Shown here: positions 54,021-62,774 of the stretch, piece after piece
How the letters are laid out: the number at the start of each line of letters is the position of its first letter
Position numbering within the stretch: position 1 is the stretch's first letter
Made by a program: the position numbers and the translations under genes
Notes under the pieces: model-generated
Told to the model about the DNA's origin: nothing
What the model saw: the letters and a program-made list of their open reading frames with translations, nothing else
Database searches by the model: none
From: JBBQFI01 sp038321775
GTDB lineage: Bacteria > Verrucomicrobiota > Verrucomicrobiia > Chthoniobacterales > UBA10450
Reading direction: 5' to 3'
Length of the DNA: 64,000 nucleotides
NCBI GenBank assembly: GCA_038321775.1
Contig: JBBQFI010000008.1
Location: 124,001-188,000, forward strand

Positions 54021-54752
54021 TTAGTCTTTTGGAACTTCTCCCGATTCTCCCGCTTGGATGATCTTCACTTCCTCTTTTGCATCAAGCGACGCGACTTTGT
54101 AATAGTTGCCGTCGAAAAAGGCGCGCTTGCCAAGATAATAACCGGCGTTCGCGCTTATGACTTCGAGTTTCCAGGCGCGCCGAATGAAACAAACGTTCGT
54201 CTCATCGGGCTTGTCGGCCTTTCGACCCTTATCACTGAACCAACCAATTCGGTCGTTCCAGGCAGCAAAACCGGCGAGCGCTCCTAGATCGGCGGTATGA
54301 CCGCGAACCACATGAAAAACGAAAAACACATGACTGTCTTTCGCCACGAGTTCGACTGTCCCGCCGAAACCATCGTCCCATTGCCCGGTGAGAACTGTAT
54401 CTCGCTGCGCAATGACACCGCGCAAAAATTTGGATCGTTCCTTCGTGAGATCTGCGGCCGTTGTAAAATACGCGGGTGAGTTTTGGACCTTCTCCTTGTC
54501 CGCCGAATCTCCGGTCGCCAGTTCCGCTCGGTCGTCTCGAAACTCCAGCCACTTGCGCTGTGTTTGCAGAATCTCGGCCCACATATCCGGTTCGAGCGAC
54601 TTTTTCGCCGCCGTCCAGGATTCGTTCAATTCCCGATCTGCTTTGGTGAAGTCTGCTTTTGCTTCCACCAAACTAGGCGCCTTCTCCTCCGCTTTAAGAA
54701 CTGAAGCAGACAAAAACAGCAGTAAGAAAATCGCGCGACCCATCAACGCCAT
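54021..54752 (-). CDS. Exported LprI/DUF1311-like protein
   Basis: 243 residues from ATG 54752. Signal peptide 1-22 (IFLLLFLSASVLKAEE). The DUF1311 (lysozyme inhibitor LprI N-terminal) region follows: LVEAKADFTKADRELNESWT near 27 and AEILQTQRKWLEFRDDRAEL near 58. The C-terminal 120 residues are a beta-rich domain (GQWDDGFGGTVELV, AGYYLGKRAFFDGNYYKVAS). Periplasmic; true lysozyme inhibition is not shown. The frame extends upstream to 54938 without homology. Confidence 0.78.
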   Translation of the reverse strand: MALMGRAIFLLLFLSASVLKAEEKAPSLVEAKADFTKADRELNESWTAAKKSLEPDMWAEILQTQRKWLEFRDDRAELATGDSADKEKVQNSPAYFTTAADLTKERSKFLRGVIAQRDTVLTGQWDDGFGGTVELVAKDSHVFFVFHVVRGHTADLGALAGFAAWNDRIGWFSDKGRKADKPDETNVCFIRRAWKLEVISANAGYYLGKRAFFDGNYYKVASLDAKEEVKIIQAGESGEVPKD

Positions 54753-54837
54753 TTTTACAACCCCTCTGCGTTCCTGTCGATCCCAAGCGGAACAGACATC
54801 ACAATTCTGTTCCGGTCCGACAGAGCGGAAAGGTTCG

Positions 54838-57000
54838 TTAGGCTGGAATATTTGCGGTCTTCTCGCGGTCCCAGTTGCGATGTCGTGCGATGGCTTTGAT
54901 GAACTTTGTCGACATTTTCTTCGCGTCGCCATCTTCATCCACCAGCAATGCCTGGTCGCTCTTTGTGGATTTCATGTCGATCGCCGAAGCGCGCAAAAGT
55001 TCCACGCCTTTTCCAGTCGCAGCGATTGCTTTGCAATGTTTGTACGTCTCGTTCACGAACAAGATCGCGCGATCGTTTCCCTTCAACGTGGCCGCGCTCC
55101 TGGCGCCGCCCGGAACATAAGTCGCGTCGAACAACACTGACGCCGCATTCACCAAACTGAAATCGATTTTGATCTCCGCACCATTCGCGCTTTTCAACGT
55201 TCCGCCGCGCGGCGCCACGATCTTCACCATCGCGCCTTCGCTCGTTAGGGCTTTTTTCATCGCGTTCAGATCGTTGTCGTCCACGCCGTCGGCGGCAAGG
55301 AAGGCAATCTTCCGTGTGCGAATCGTGTTCTTGATCGTGTTCGCCATGCTCAAGGCCGGTGATTGGCCAAGCGTATTTCTCATCGGCTTCGACTCCGTTT
55401 CCCGCCCGGCGTCCGCGCCGACACCGTGATTAATGCGCCCTGCCACCGAACTTGGCACTTTCATTCCCAGACCTTTTGCGATGCCGCTCGCGAGCGACTT
55501 GTCGACTTTGTTCAACATACCCAGCATGCGTTCGACAATTACCGGCCGCGTTACATTCCCGAGCTCAAAGGTAAGCGCGTTGATGATGTGCTGCTGTTCT
55601 GGGGCCGACTGACTGGTGAAAAAGAGCGCAGCCTGGCTGAAATGATCGAAGAATTTCGCACTCTTCGCGCGCACTTTCGCGCCCTGCATCTTCTCCATGT
55701 GGCTAACGAATCCACCCATGTCTTCCTTCGACTGCATCGGACAACCACCGCCGATTGTGTTCGGGAAATAACTGGTCTCGCCGCGATTTACGATCTGCTG
55801 CATGTGACCGTCGCGTTGATTGTTGTGCATGGGACACGTCGGCCGGTTGATCGGAATCTGCGCGAAGTTCGGACCGCCGAGTCGCGTGAGTTGCGTATCC
55901 GTGTATGAAAACAGCCGGCCCTGCAAAAGCGGATCGTCGCTGAAATCGATTCCGGGCACGAGATGTCCGGGATGAAACGCAACCTGCTCGGTTTCGGCGA
56001 AAAAGTTATCGGGATTGCGATTGAGCACCAATCTCCCGAGTTTCTGTACCGGCACTAATTCTTCTGGAATAATTTTGGTCGGATCGAGCAGATCGAATGG
56101 AAACTTGTGCTCGTCCTTTTCTTCTACGACCTGCACGCCGAATTCCCATTCGGGAAAATTGCCGGTCTCGATCGCTTCCCACAAATCGCGCCGATGAAAA
56201 TCGGGATCCTTGCCGGAAATTTTTTGCGCTTCGTCCCAGAGAACCGAATGCATGCCGAGGGTGGGCTTGAAATGAAATTTCACGAAACGCGATTTTCCCT
56301 TCGCGTCGATGAAACGAAAAGTGTGAATGCCGAAGCCTTCCATCATGCGCAGGCTGCGCGGAATCGCACGATCCGACATCACCCACATGAGCATGTGGAA
56401 CGTTTCCGGCATGAGCGAAATGAAATCGTAAAACGTGTCGTGCGCGGAAGCCGCCTGTGGAATTTCGTTATGCGGCTCCGGTTTTACCGCATGGATCAAG
56501 TCAGGAAACTTGATCGCGTCCTGAATGAAAAAGACCGGGATGTTGTTGCCGACCATGTCGAAGATTCCTTCTTCGGTGTAAAACTTGATCGCGAATCCGC
56601 GAACGTCGCGCGCCAGGTCCGACGAACCGCGCGAACCGGCGACAGTCGAGAAACGGAGGAAAACCGGCGTCTTACGTTTGGTGTCATTGAGAAAACCGGC
56701 CTTGGTCAGATGCGGCACTGGCTTGTACGCCTGAAAGTAGCCGTGCGCTGCGACACCACGCGCGTGCACCGCGCGCTCCGGAATTCGTTCGTGATCGAAA
56801 TGCGTGATTTTTTCACGCATCAAAAAATCTTCGAGGAGCGATGGTCCGCGCTCGCCTGCCTTCAACGTATTGTTGGTATCGTTGATCGCCACTCCCTGAT
56901 TCGAAGTCAGCGTCGTGTCCGTCGACTCGGAAATGTCGACGGCTAGTTCTTTGATCTTCGCGCTCGTTCCGTTGCTGCTTTTCTGATTCTTTTTCGGCAT
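54838..57000 (-). CDS. katE: Large-subunit catalase (HPII type)
   Basis: 720 residues from ATG 57000, with AAAGGAAA just upstream. Catalytic His in VHARGVAAHGYF near 84 and Asn in VGNNIPVFFIQ near 155; heme-ligand Tyr in RLFSYTDTQLTRLGG near 370. The C-terminal 150 residues (RTKIAFLAADGVDDND-type segment onward) form the DJ-1/PfpI-like domain that marks clade 2 catalases. Breaks down hydrogen peroxide in the cytoplasm. Divergent from oxyR, whose operator sits 80-115 bases upstream. Stop TAA overlaps an octamer. Confidence 0.96.
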   Translation of the reverse strand: MPKKNQKSSNGTSAKIKELAVDISESTDTTLTSNQGVAINDTNNTLKAGERGPSLLEDFLMREKITHFDHERIPERAVHARGVAAHGYFQAYKPVPHLTKAGFLNDTKRKTPVFLRFSTVAGSRGSSDLARDVRGFAIKFYTEEGIFDMVGNNIPVFFIQDAIKFPDLIHAVKPEPHNEIPQAASAHDTFYDFISLMPETFHMLMWVMSDRAIPRSLRMMEGFGIHTFRFIDAKGKSRFVKFHFKPTLGMHSVLWDEAQKISGKDPDFHRRDLWEAIETGNFPEWEFGVQVVEEKDEHKFPFDLLDPTKIIPEELVPVQKLGRLVLNRNPDNFFAETEQVAFHPGHLVPGIDFSDDPLLQGRLFSYTDTQLTRLGGPNFAQIPINRPTCPMHNNQRDGHMQQIVNRGETSYFPNTIGGGCPMQSKEDMGGFVSHMEKMQGAKVRAKSAKFFDHFSQAALFFTSQSAPEQQHIINALTFELGNVTRPVIVERMLGMLNKVDKSLASGIAKGLGMKVPSSVAGRINHGVGADAGRETESKPMRNTLGQSPALSMANTIKNTIRTRKIAFLAADGVDDNDLNAMKKALTSEGAMVKIVAPRGGTLKSANGAEIKIDFSLVNAASVLFDATYVPGGARSAATLKGNDRAILFVNETYKHCKAIAATGKGVELLRASAIDMKSTKSDQALLVDEDGDAKKMSTKFIKAIARHRNWDREKTANIPA

Positions 57001-57081
57001 AAGTTTCCTTTTGATTGCGAGAAATTCCTCTCGGGGTTCGACAAGCATTGGCAACGTATCGATTCGTGCGATAGGAAGGAA

Positions 57082-57118
57082 AGACGCTTTGCCTATAAGA
57101 AGAATAGGCGTTGCCTAT
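57082..57118. promoter_or_regulatory. OxyR-type operator in the katE-oxyR intergenic region
   Basis: CTAT (57093-57096), ATAG (57104-57107) and CTAT (57115-57118) are separated by exactly seven bases each, matching three of the four quarter-sites of the OxyR consensus ATAG-N7-CTAT-N7-ATAG-N7-CTAT. The expected first quarter (57082-57085) reads AGAC. The last CTAT overlaps the oxyR ATG (57117), so autoregulation is likely. Confidence 0.75.
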
Positions 57119-58019
57119 GGAACTCCACCAACTGCGTTACTTCCTCGCCATCGTGAAGACCGGCAATTTCAGCCGCGCCGCGGAAAATTGTCACGTCGCG
57201 CAGCCATCACTGAGTCAGCAAATTCTCAAGCTCGAGAGCGAACTCGGCGAACGGCTCTTCGAACGCAACCGACGCCAGACCGTTCTCACGTCCGCCGGCA
57301 TGATATTCCGCCAGCGCGCGGAAAACATTGTGCGCGAAATCCAGGAAGTGAAGCGCGAAGTGCGTGACGCCACAGGTGCCCCTCGCGGCGAAGTTCATCT
57401 CGCTGCTCTGCCGACGATCGCACCGTACTTGTTACCGAAGACTTTGCGCGGCTTCGGCAAACGCTGTCCGGAGATCGAGTTAGTCGTGCATGAGGAAACG
57501 ACCGATCGCGCTCTGCTTGCCTTGGCGAATCGCGAACTCGATCTTGCCCTTGTCAGTCTGCCCATCACGGATGGTCGTGTAGAAATTCAAACTCTGTTCC
57601 GCGAGCAATTGCTCCTCGCCCTGCCCCGCCAGCATCCGCTCAATCGGAAGCGCGTCATCAACACGGGCGATCTCGAGCCGGAAAATTTCATCTTTATGTC
57701 CGACACACACTGTCTGGGTGCGCAGATGCTGAAATTTTGCTACGCCCAGGGCTTCTCACCGAGAATCAGCTGCCGCAGTGCACAAATTGAAACGGTGCAG
57801 GCCCTCGTTGCCGCCGGTGTTGGAGTTTCCCTTGTTCCCGCAATGGCGCGCCAGCGCAACGGTTCGGCTCAAGTGCAATACCGCTCGTTAGGCAAAACCA
57901 GCCCGGTGCGTGACATCGCACTTGTCTGGAATAAAAAACGTCAACTGTCGCGCGCCGCTCGCGAGCTGCGCGATTATCTTGTGCGCGCCACGCGCAAACC
58001 GCGGCACTCCAGTCGTTAG
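57117..58019 (+). CDS. oxyR: LysR-type peroxide sensor OxyR
   Basis: 300 residues from ATG 57117; TTG 57111 is the alternative. Helix-turn-helix at 18-37 (NFSRAAENCHVAQPSLSQQI). The redox cysteines Cys199 and Cys208 (SDTHCLGAQMLKFC) lie at the same numbers as in E. coli OxyR. Activates peroxide defence genes when the disulfide forms. Divergently placed next to katE with an OxyR-type operator between; regulation of katE is inferred. TAG stop is in an octamer (58013-58020). Confidence 0.93.
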   Translation: MELHQLRYFLAIVKTGNFSRAAENCHVAQPSLSQQILKLESELGERLFERNRRQTVLTSAGMIFRQRAENIVREIQEVKREVRDATGAPRGEVHLAALPTIAPYLLPKTLRGFGKRCPEIELVVHEETTDRALLALANRELDLALVSLPITDGRVEIQTLFREQLLLALPRQHPLNRKRVINTGDLEPENFIFMSDTHCLGAQMLKFCYAQGFSPRISCRSAQIETVQALVAAGVGVSLVPAMARQRNGSAQVQYRSLGKTSPVRDIALVWNKKRQLSRAARELRDYLVRATRKPRHSSR

Positions 58020-58040
58020 GCCGAAGCGCGCGCGGATCGA

Positions 58041-58958
58041 TCAGAGAAACTTTATTAGCGCGTCCGTCGTTTCCTTCGGGCGTTCTTCTAGAATCCAGTG
58101 ACCGGTATCCTTTAACACGACAACTGTGACATCGGACGCAACCAGTTTCATTTGTTGCGCGAGTTCATTGCCTGACGATTTGCCGCCGCCGATAGACAAC
58201 ACCGGCATCGTCAATTTCGTTTGCGAGAGAACGGCAAAGTCCTTAGCGAGTTGCGGCCACGAAACGAAATAAGCCCAGCCGGCACGCATGCGTCCCGGTC
58301 GCGAATATGCCTCGGTATAAGCTCTCCGATCCGCTTCCGGAATCGAGCGCGTTTTGTCGGCGGCAAAAACGTTCCAGAAATATTCGAAGTAGGTGCGCTC
58401 ACGTCCTTTCACCAAGGCTTCAGGATATTCACCGTTGAAACGAAAATGCCACGTGTGCGGATCGTTGTAGATTGGTTCCCATCCCGGCACGCCCGGAAGG
58501 AACGCATCCATCAAGGCGAGTTTCTCCGTTTCAGAGGGAAACTGCGTCGCATAAGCATACGCCACCATCAAACCGATATCGTGGCCGACCACGCGCGCCT
58601 TCTCCACGCCTAACGAGCGGACAAGCCCATGAATGCGCATCGCGGAAGTCTTCATGTCGATACCGTTCTTGGGAATTCCCGAATCACCGATCCCCGGCAG
58701 ATCCGGCGCGATGACAGTAAATTTTTCCGCCAGCAACGGGATGATCGGCTTCCACATGCGCGAAGTTTCCGCGTAACCGTGCAACAAAATGACGGCAGGC
58801 CCGTGACCGGCGGTCATGTAATGCAGTTTCACGCCATCGATCTCTGCCGTTCGTGACACGATTGTCCCGGAGACTGGCTGGGCATAACCGGTAGCGGCAA
58901 AAACAAGAAACAAGGCTGGAAGAAGCCGTCGAAAAGAAATCGCGAGAAGGTTTTTCAT
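58041..58958 (-). CDS. Alpha/beta hydrolase, epoxide hydrolase-like, exported
   Basis: 305 residues from ATG 58958. Signal peptide about 1-27 ending TGYAQP. HGYAETSRMWKPI near 59 holds the oxyanion-side His-Gly motif; the nucleophile Asp is in VVGHDIGLMVA near 124, with GHW near 292 as the base. Asp rather than Ser suggests epoxide hydrolase or dehalogenase chemistry. Substrate unknown. Upstream in-frame starts cover no recognisable sequence. Confidence 0.85.
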   Translation of the reverse strand: MKNLLAISFRRLLPALFLVFAATGYAQPVSGTIVSRTAEIDGVKLHYMTAGHGPAVILLHGYAETSRMWKPIIPLLAEKFTVIAPDLPGIGDSGIPKNGIDMKTSAMRIHGLVRSLGVEKARVVGHDIGLMVAYAYATQFPSETEKLALMDAFLPGVPGWEPIYNDPHTWHFRFNGEYPEALVKGRERTYFEYFWNVFAADKTRSIPEADRRAYTEAYSRPGRMRAGWAYFVSWPQLAKDFAVLSQTKLTMPVLSIGGGKSSGNELAQQMKLVASDVTVVVLKDTGHWILEERPKETTDALIKFL

Positions 58959-59132
58959 AAAAACATTGTGCATAAAACTAGGTCCGAAGTTTTCGGAACG
59001 CGGAGTGTTCATCTTCTTCTACGATGAAGATCGATCCTGTCCACTGATCCGAAATGTTACCGGCGTTAGGTATTCGGGTTTTTATGAAAACTCTTATTAC
59101 AGTAAAGATCGAAAGGTTATACAATCGGCGAC

Positions 59133-60038
59133 ATGTCCGGCCTTTTGCACCGAACGAGAGAAATTCTCGGTCCGCTGGGATTCCACGCCCTGCGTGGAGT
59201 GGAGCACTTGCTTTCGCCAGGCGTGCTTTTTTCACTGTTAAAACCATTGGCCTTGACCCGCGCCGCCTTTGATCGAAAAAAATCTCTTCCCGGATATTTT
59301 CGCAAACCTCCCCTGCCGGAAACGATTCGAGAGGCTCGAACAAATTATCTTTTGAGCCGGACGCTCGAATTTTTTCCGGACCGATTATCGGAACCGAAAT
59401 GGCAGCTGCGTTTTCAGACGAGCGGGCTTCACCAGATTGAACGAGCCAGAAAAAATGGCCACCGAGTCGTCCTGGTATGTTTTCATTTCGGCACTTTCAA
59501 ACTCATACCGTTTTGGCTTCGCAGCCTGGGAATTCCGGTGGTCGCGCTTCTTCGAGGAAAATCTCAACAGCGTTCGCGCGTGAAAAGAATGAAGGATCGT
59601 CTTTCTCCGTTTCCCCAATTACCCACGGTCTTATATAACGAAAATCAATTGCGCAAAGTAATCGAGGTCCTTTCCGCCGGCCACGTCCTCTTGCTGGCGG
59701 TCGATCGAAAAACAGGAAGACAGCTCACGATGCCGATCGAAAACGATTGGTCGTTCCGCATGTCCACTGGCGCACTGCGACTGGCCTCCCGCTGCGATGC
59801 GGAACTAATCCCGTGTTGCATGATGGACAGCGGAGGCTGGCGGTTCCGACTCGAGATAGGAGAGCCTGTCCCAAGAGATTATCTCGCCAGCGAATATGCC
59901 CTGCCGCGTGCTGCTGAGTATCTGCTTCAGCAAATGCTTCCTCGAGTACGCAACTACCCAGAACAATCGTCGGACTATCTCCTGGATTGCTTTCGGCCGA
60001 ACGCTTCGAGTGCTGTCTCAGAAATGTCACTGGCATGA
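59133..60038 (+). CDS. LpxL/HtrB-family acyltransferase
   Basis: 301 residues. VLVCFHFGTFKLIPFWLR near 109 resembles the HFGNWE acyltransferase motif, though Phe-Lys replaces Trp-Glu. ALLRGK near 136 and an LLLAVDRKTGRQL stretch near 187 match lipid A acyltransferase relatives. Substrate could be lipid A or another lipid. Ends with an ATGA overlap to the ketosynthase, so the two act together. The 174 bases upstream contain a possible TATACAAT -10 box (59116). Confidence 0.78.
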   Translation: MSGLLHRTREILGPLGFHALRGVEHLLSPGVLFSLLKPLALTRAAFDRKKSLPGYFRKPPLPETIREARTNYLLSRTLEFFPDRLSEPKWQLRFQTSGLHQIERARKNGHRVVLVCFHFGTFKLIPFWLRSLGIPVVALLRGKSQQRSRVKRMKDRLSPFPQLPTVLYNENQLRKVIEVLSAGHVLLLAVDRKTGRQLTMPIENDWSFRMSTGALRLASRCDAELIPCCMMDSGGWRFRLEIGEPVPRDYLASEYALPRAAEYLLQQMLPRVRNYPEQSSDYLLDCFRPNASSAVSEMSLA

Positions 60039-61273
60039 GCAGCGTTATCAGGAAACTGTTGCGCGAAAACGCCATCGTCATCACCGGCATGGGATCATTC
60101 TCTTCTGCGGGCGATTCGGTCGAGGCGTTGTGGAGGGGAGCTGTCGCCGGACGAAGCCTGGCGGCATGGACGAATTTTGAAAATGGACACGGCAGCTCAC
60201 GCTTTGCCATTTGCAGCGCACCGGAGGTTGACGTTTCAAGACCGGAATTGCGCTTTGTTCGAAAACTGGATCGCTCCGTGCAGATGTCGTGGCTGGCGGC
60301 GAATCAGGCGATCGAGCAGGCGCAACTGGCGGATGCTTACGCGCCCGAGCGAGTTGGCGTCATGATTGGCTCATCCCGCGGCCCGCTCGGCAAGCGCATC
60401 GAATCGCTCCGTCACGATACCGGCAAAATCGCGCCCTCGATGGCCTCCGATTCCACCTTTGGTTCGTTAACCGGCGCGCTGGCGCAGACCTTTAAACTCA
60501 GAGGACCCGGCGTATCCATCTCGGCTACGTGCGCATCGGCGGGCGCAGCCATTGGTCTTGGCGCAGAACAAATCCTGCTGGATCGCGCGGACGCGATGCT
60601 CGTCGGCGGCACAGAAGCGCCGCTGGAGGCGGCGCTCCTGGAACAATTGCAGGCCACCGGCGTCATTGGTTCCCATGAAAATGCGGAACAGGCATGCCGG
60701 CCGTTCGATGTGACGCGAAACGGAATTGTGGTCGGCGAAGGAAGCGCATTTTTTATTTTGGAATCGGCGAAGGCGGCGGCAGCTCGTAATGCCAAAGCCC
60801 TCGCCCAGCTCGCCGGCTGGTGCATGACGATCGACAATTGCGGACGCACCGGTGTCGATCGCGGAGGATCGGCGTTACTGCAAACAATGCGACAAGCTTT
60901 GCAACTCGCCGGATTTTGCCCTAACGACATCGATTATATCAACGCGCACGGCACCGGGACGAAGCTGAATGATTCGGCGGAAGCGCGAGCAGTCAGCACG
61001 TTGTTTGGAAAAAACGGGAAGGATGTTCCTTGTAGTTCAACCAAGCCGATTACCGGACATTGCCTTGGCGCTACTCCCGCACTGGAGGCCGTGCTCAGCG
61101 TGGAAGCGCTGCGGCACCAGGTCGTTCCGCCAACGGCGAATTGCGTGTCGCAGGATCCATCCTGCGCCATCAATGTTCAGCCGTTAACTGCGCGACCGGC
61201 CCAGCTCTCGGCGGTTATGTCCAACTCGCTCGGTTTTTGGGGCTATCATGCGTCGTTGATTTTTACGAAGTAA
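60035..61273 (+). CDS. Beta-ketoacyl-[acyl-carrier-protein] synthase
   Basis: 412 residues from ATG 60035, which overlaps the acyltransferase stop. The Cys-His-His triad is complete: Cys166 in SATCASAG, His in NAHGTGTKLN near 312, His in ITGHCLGAT near 346. KAS I/II-type fold. No ACP, dehydratase or reductase is next to it, so it is not a full fatty acid cluster; it may make a special acyl chain for the coupled acyltransferase. Confidence 0.9.
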   Translation: MSSVIRKLLRENAIVITGMGSFSSAGDSVEALWRGAVAGRSLAAWTNFENGHGSSRFAICSAPEVDVSRPELRFVRKLDRSVQMSWLAANQAIEQAQLADAYAPERVGVMIGSSRGPLGKRIESLRHDTGKIAPSMASDSTFGSLTGALAQTFKLRGPGVSISATCASAGAAIGLGAEQILLDRADAMLVGGTEAPLEAALLEQLQATGVIGSHENAEQACRPFDVTRNGIVVGEGSAFFILESAKAAAARNAKALAQLAGWCMTIDNCGRTGVDRGGSALLQTMRQALQLAGFCPNDIDYINAHGTGTKLNDSAEARAVSTLFGKNGKDVPCSSTKPITGHCLGATPALEAVLSVEALRHQVVPPTANCVSQDPSCAINVQPLTARPAQLSAVMSNSLGFWGYHASLIFTK

Positions 61274-61319
61274 CGATCGCCTTCGACTTGTTAGGCAAAT
61301 GCGGCTGGCATCCGCTATC

Positions 61320-62642
61320 TCAGCGATGTCTCCGATACGATTTTCTGCGCGGGCGGAAATTGGCGGGTGCAAAGGTGCGACCGTTGCTGCGCTGGGTCGG
61401 ATCGCCGCTTCCGCGCGCGGAATTTCCCGGCAAGCGCGGCTCCACTTTCTCGGGTCGTGTGGATCGCGTCTCACCTCTTCTTCGTTCTTCCCGTGGCGGA
61501 CCCGCGGCATTGTAATCGAAGCCTTCGGCTTTCTTTCGCAAGATCCCGCGACCGATAAACCGCTCAAGCGAACGCAATGGTCCGTGATCTTCCGGCGTGA
61601 CGAAACTAATTGCATCGCCGACTGCATGCGCGCGACCGGTCCGTCCAATGCGGTGGACGTAATCCTCGGAATGCATCGGAAAATCGTAATTTACCACGTG
61701 TGAAATCCCATCGACGTCTATCCCGCGGGCAGCGATGTCCGTTGCGACAAGCACACGCACAGCACCCGACTTGAAATCTTTCAGCGCGCGCAGTCGCTGA
61801 TTTTGCGAGCGATTGGAATGAATGGTTCCCGTTTTAATACCGGTGCTCTCGAGACGCCGCGCGATGCGATCGGCGCCATGTTTGGTGCGCGTAAAAACAA
61901 GCACGGTATCGAATTGTGGGTCGCCCAGAAGATGAAGCAGCAGAGCCGGCTTCAAGTGCGGTCGCACTTCGTAAGCGAATTGCGTCACCGTCTCGGCCGG
62001 ATTCGCGCGCCGACCGATCTCCACGATTTTCGGAGAACGTTGGAATTGATGCGTTAATTGCTCGATTTCGCGCGAGAGCGATGCGGAAAACATGAGCGTC
62101 TGTCGGTTCTTCGGTAACGCATTTACGATCCGGCGAATTGGCGGCAGAAAACCCATGTCGAGCATTCGATCCGCTTCATCGAGCACGAGAAATTCAACGC
62201 CGGAAAGATTGGCCGCGCGTTGATCCATCAGATCAATCAACCGACCAGGCGTCGCGACCACGATGTCAACGCCCGAACGCAATGCCGCGATTTGCGGACG
62301 TTCACTCACGCCGCCGAACACCGTCGCCATGCGCAGCGGAACATGCTTCGCGTAAGCGCGCACGTTCTCTTCGATCTGGACCACGAGCTCACGGGTTGGC
62401 GCGACTACGAGCACGCGCGGACCGCGCCGTTGGCCGTTCTGCATCGCAGCGGTCAACTTCGTCAGAATCGGCAACACAAACGCCGCCGTCTTCCCGGTCC
62501 CCGTCTGTGCGATGCCGATGACATCGTCGCCCGCAAGAATAAGCGGGATCGCCGCGATCTGAATCGGCGTTGGCTCTGTGTAACCGGCGTCCCGCACGGC
62601 TTGCAAAATTGGAGGCGAAAGATGGAGCGCGCGAAAGGGCAT
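61320..62642 (-). CDS. rhlE: DEAD-box RNA helicase
   Basis: 440 residues. Q motif PTPIQIAAIPLIL near 20, Walker A AQTGTGKTAAFVLP near 44, DEAD at 154-157 (LVLDEADRML), SAS and the C-terminal HRIGRTGRA near 332. The tail is Arg-rich. RhlE-type by the short length and Q motif; unwinds RNA, often in cold response or ribosome assembly. Confidence 0.95.
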   Translation of the reverse strand: MPFRALHLSPPILQAVRDAGYTEPTPIQIAAIPLILAGDDVIGIAQTGTGKTAAFVLPILTKLTAAMQNGQRRGPRVLVVAPTRELVVQIEENVRAYAKHVPLRMATVFGGVSERPQIAALRSGVDIVVATPGRLIDLMDQRAANLSGVEFLVLDEADRMLDMGFLPPIRRIVNALPKNRQTLMFSASLSREIEQLTHQFQRSPKIVEIGRRANPAETVTQFAYEVRPHLKPALLLHLLGDPQFDTVLVFTRTKHGADRIARRLESTGIKTGTIHSNRSQNQRLRALKDFKSGAVRVLVATDIAARGIDVDGISHVVNYDFPMHSEDYVHRIGRTGRAHAVGDAISFVTPEDHGPLRSLERFIGRGILRKKAEGFDYNAAGPPREERRRGETRSTRPEKVEPRLPGNSARGSGDPTQRSNGRTFAPANFRPRRKSYRRHR

Positions 62643-62774
62643 GATTGCCGGGACTATCGCCCGTTAGGCGCATTTCGCATCTCTTCTTCCTCAGCTTTCG
62701 AAGGAGATCGTTTCGGCAACGCGAGTTATTCGCCGGAACACGCTTCCTCTTCGGCATAACTAATCGCAGAGTAG

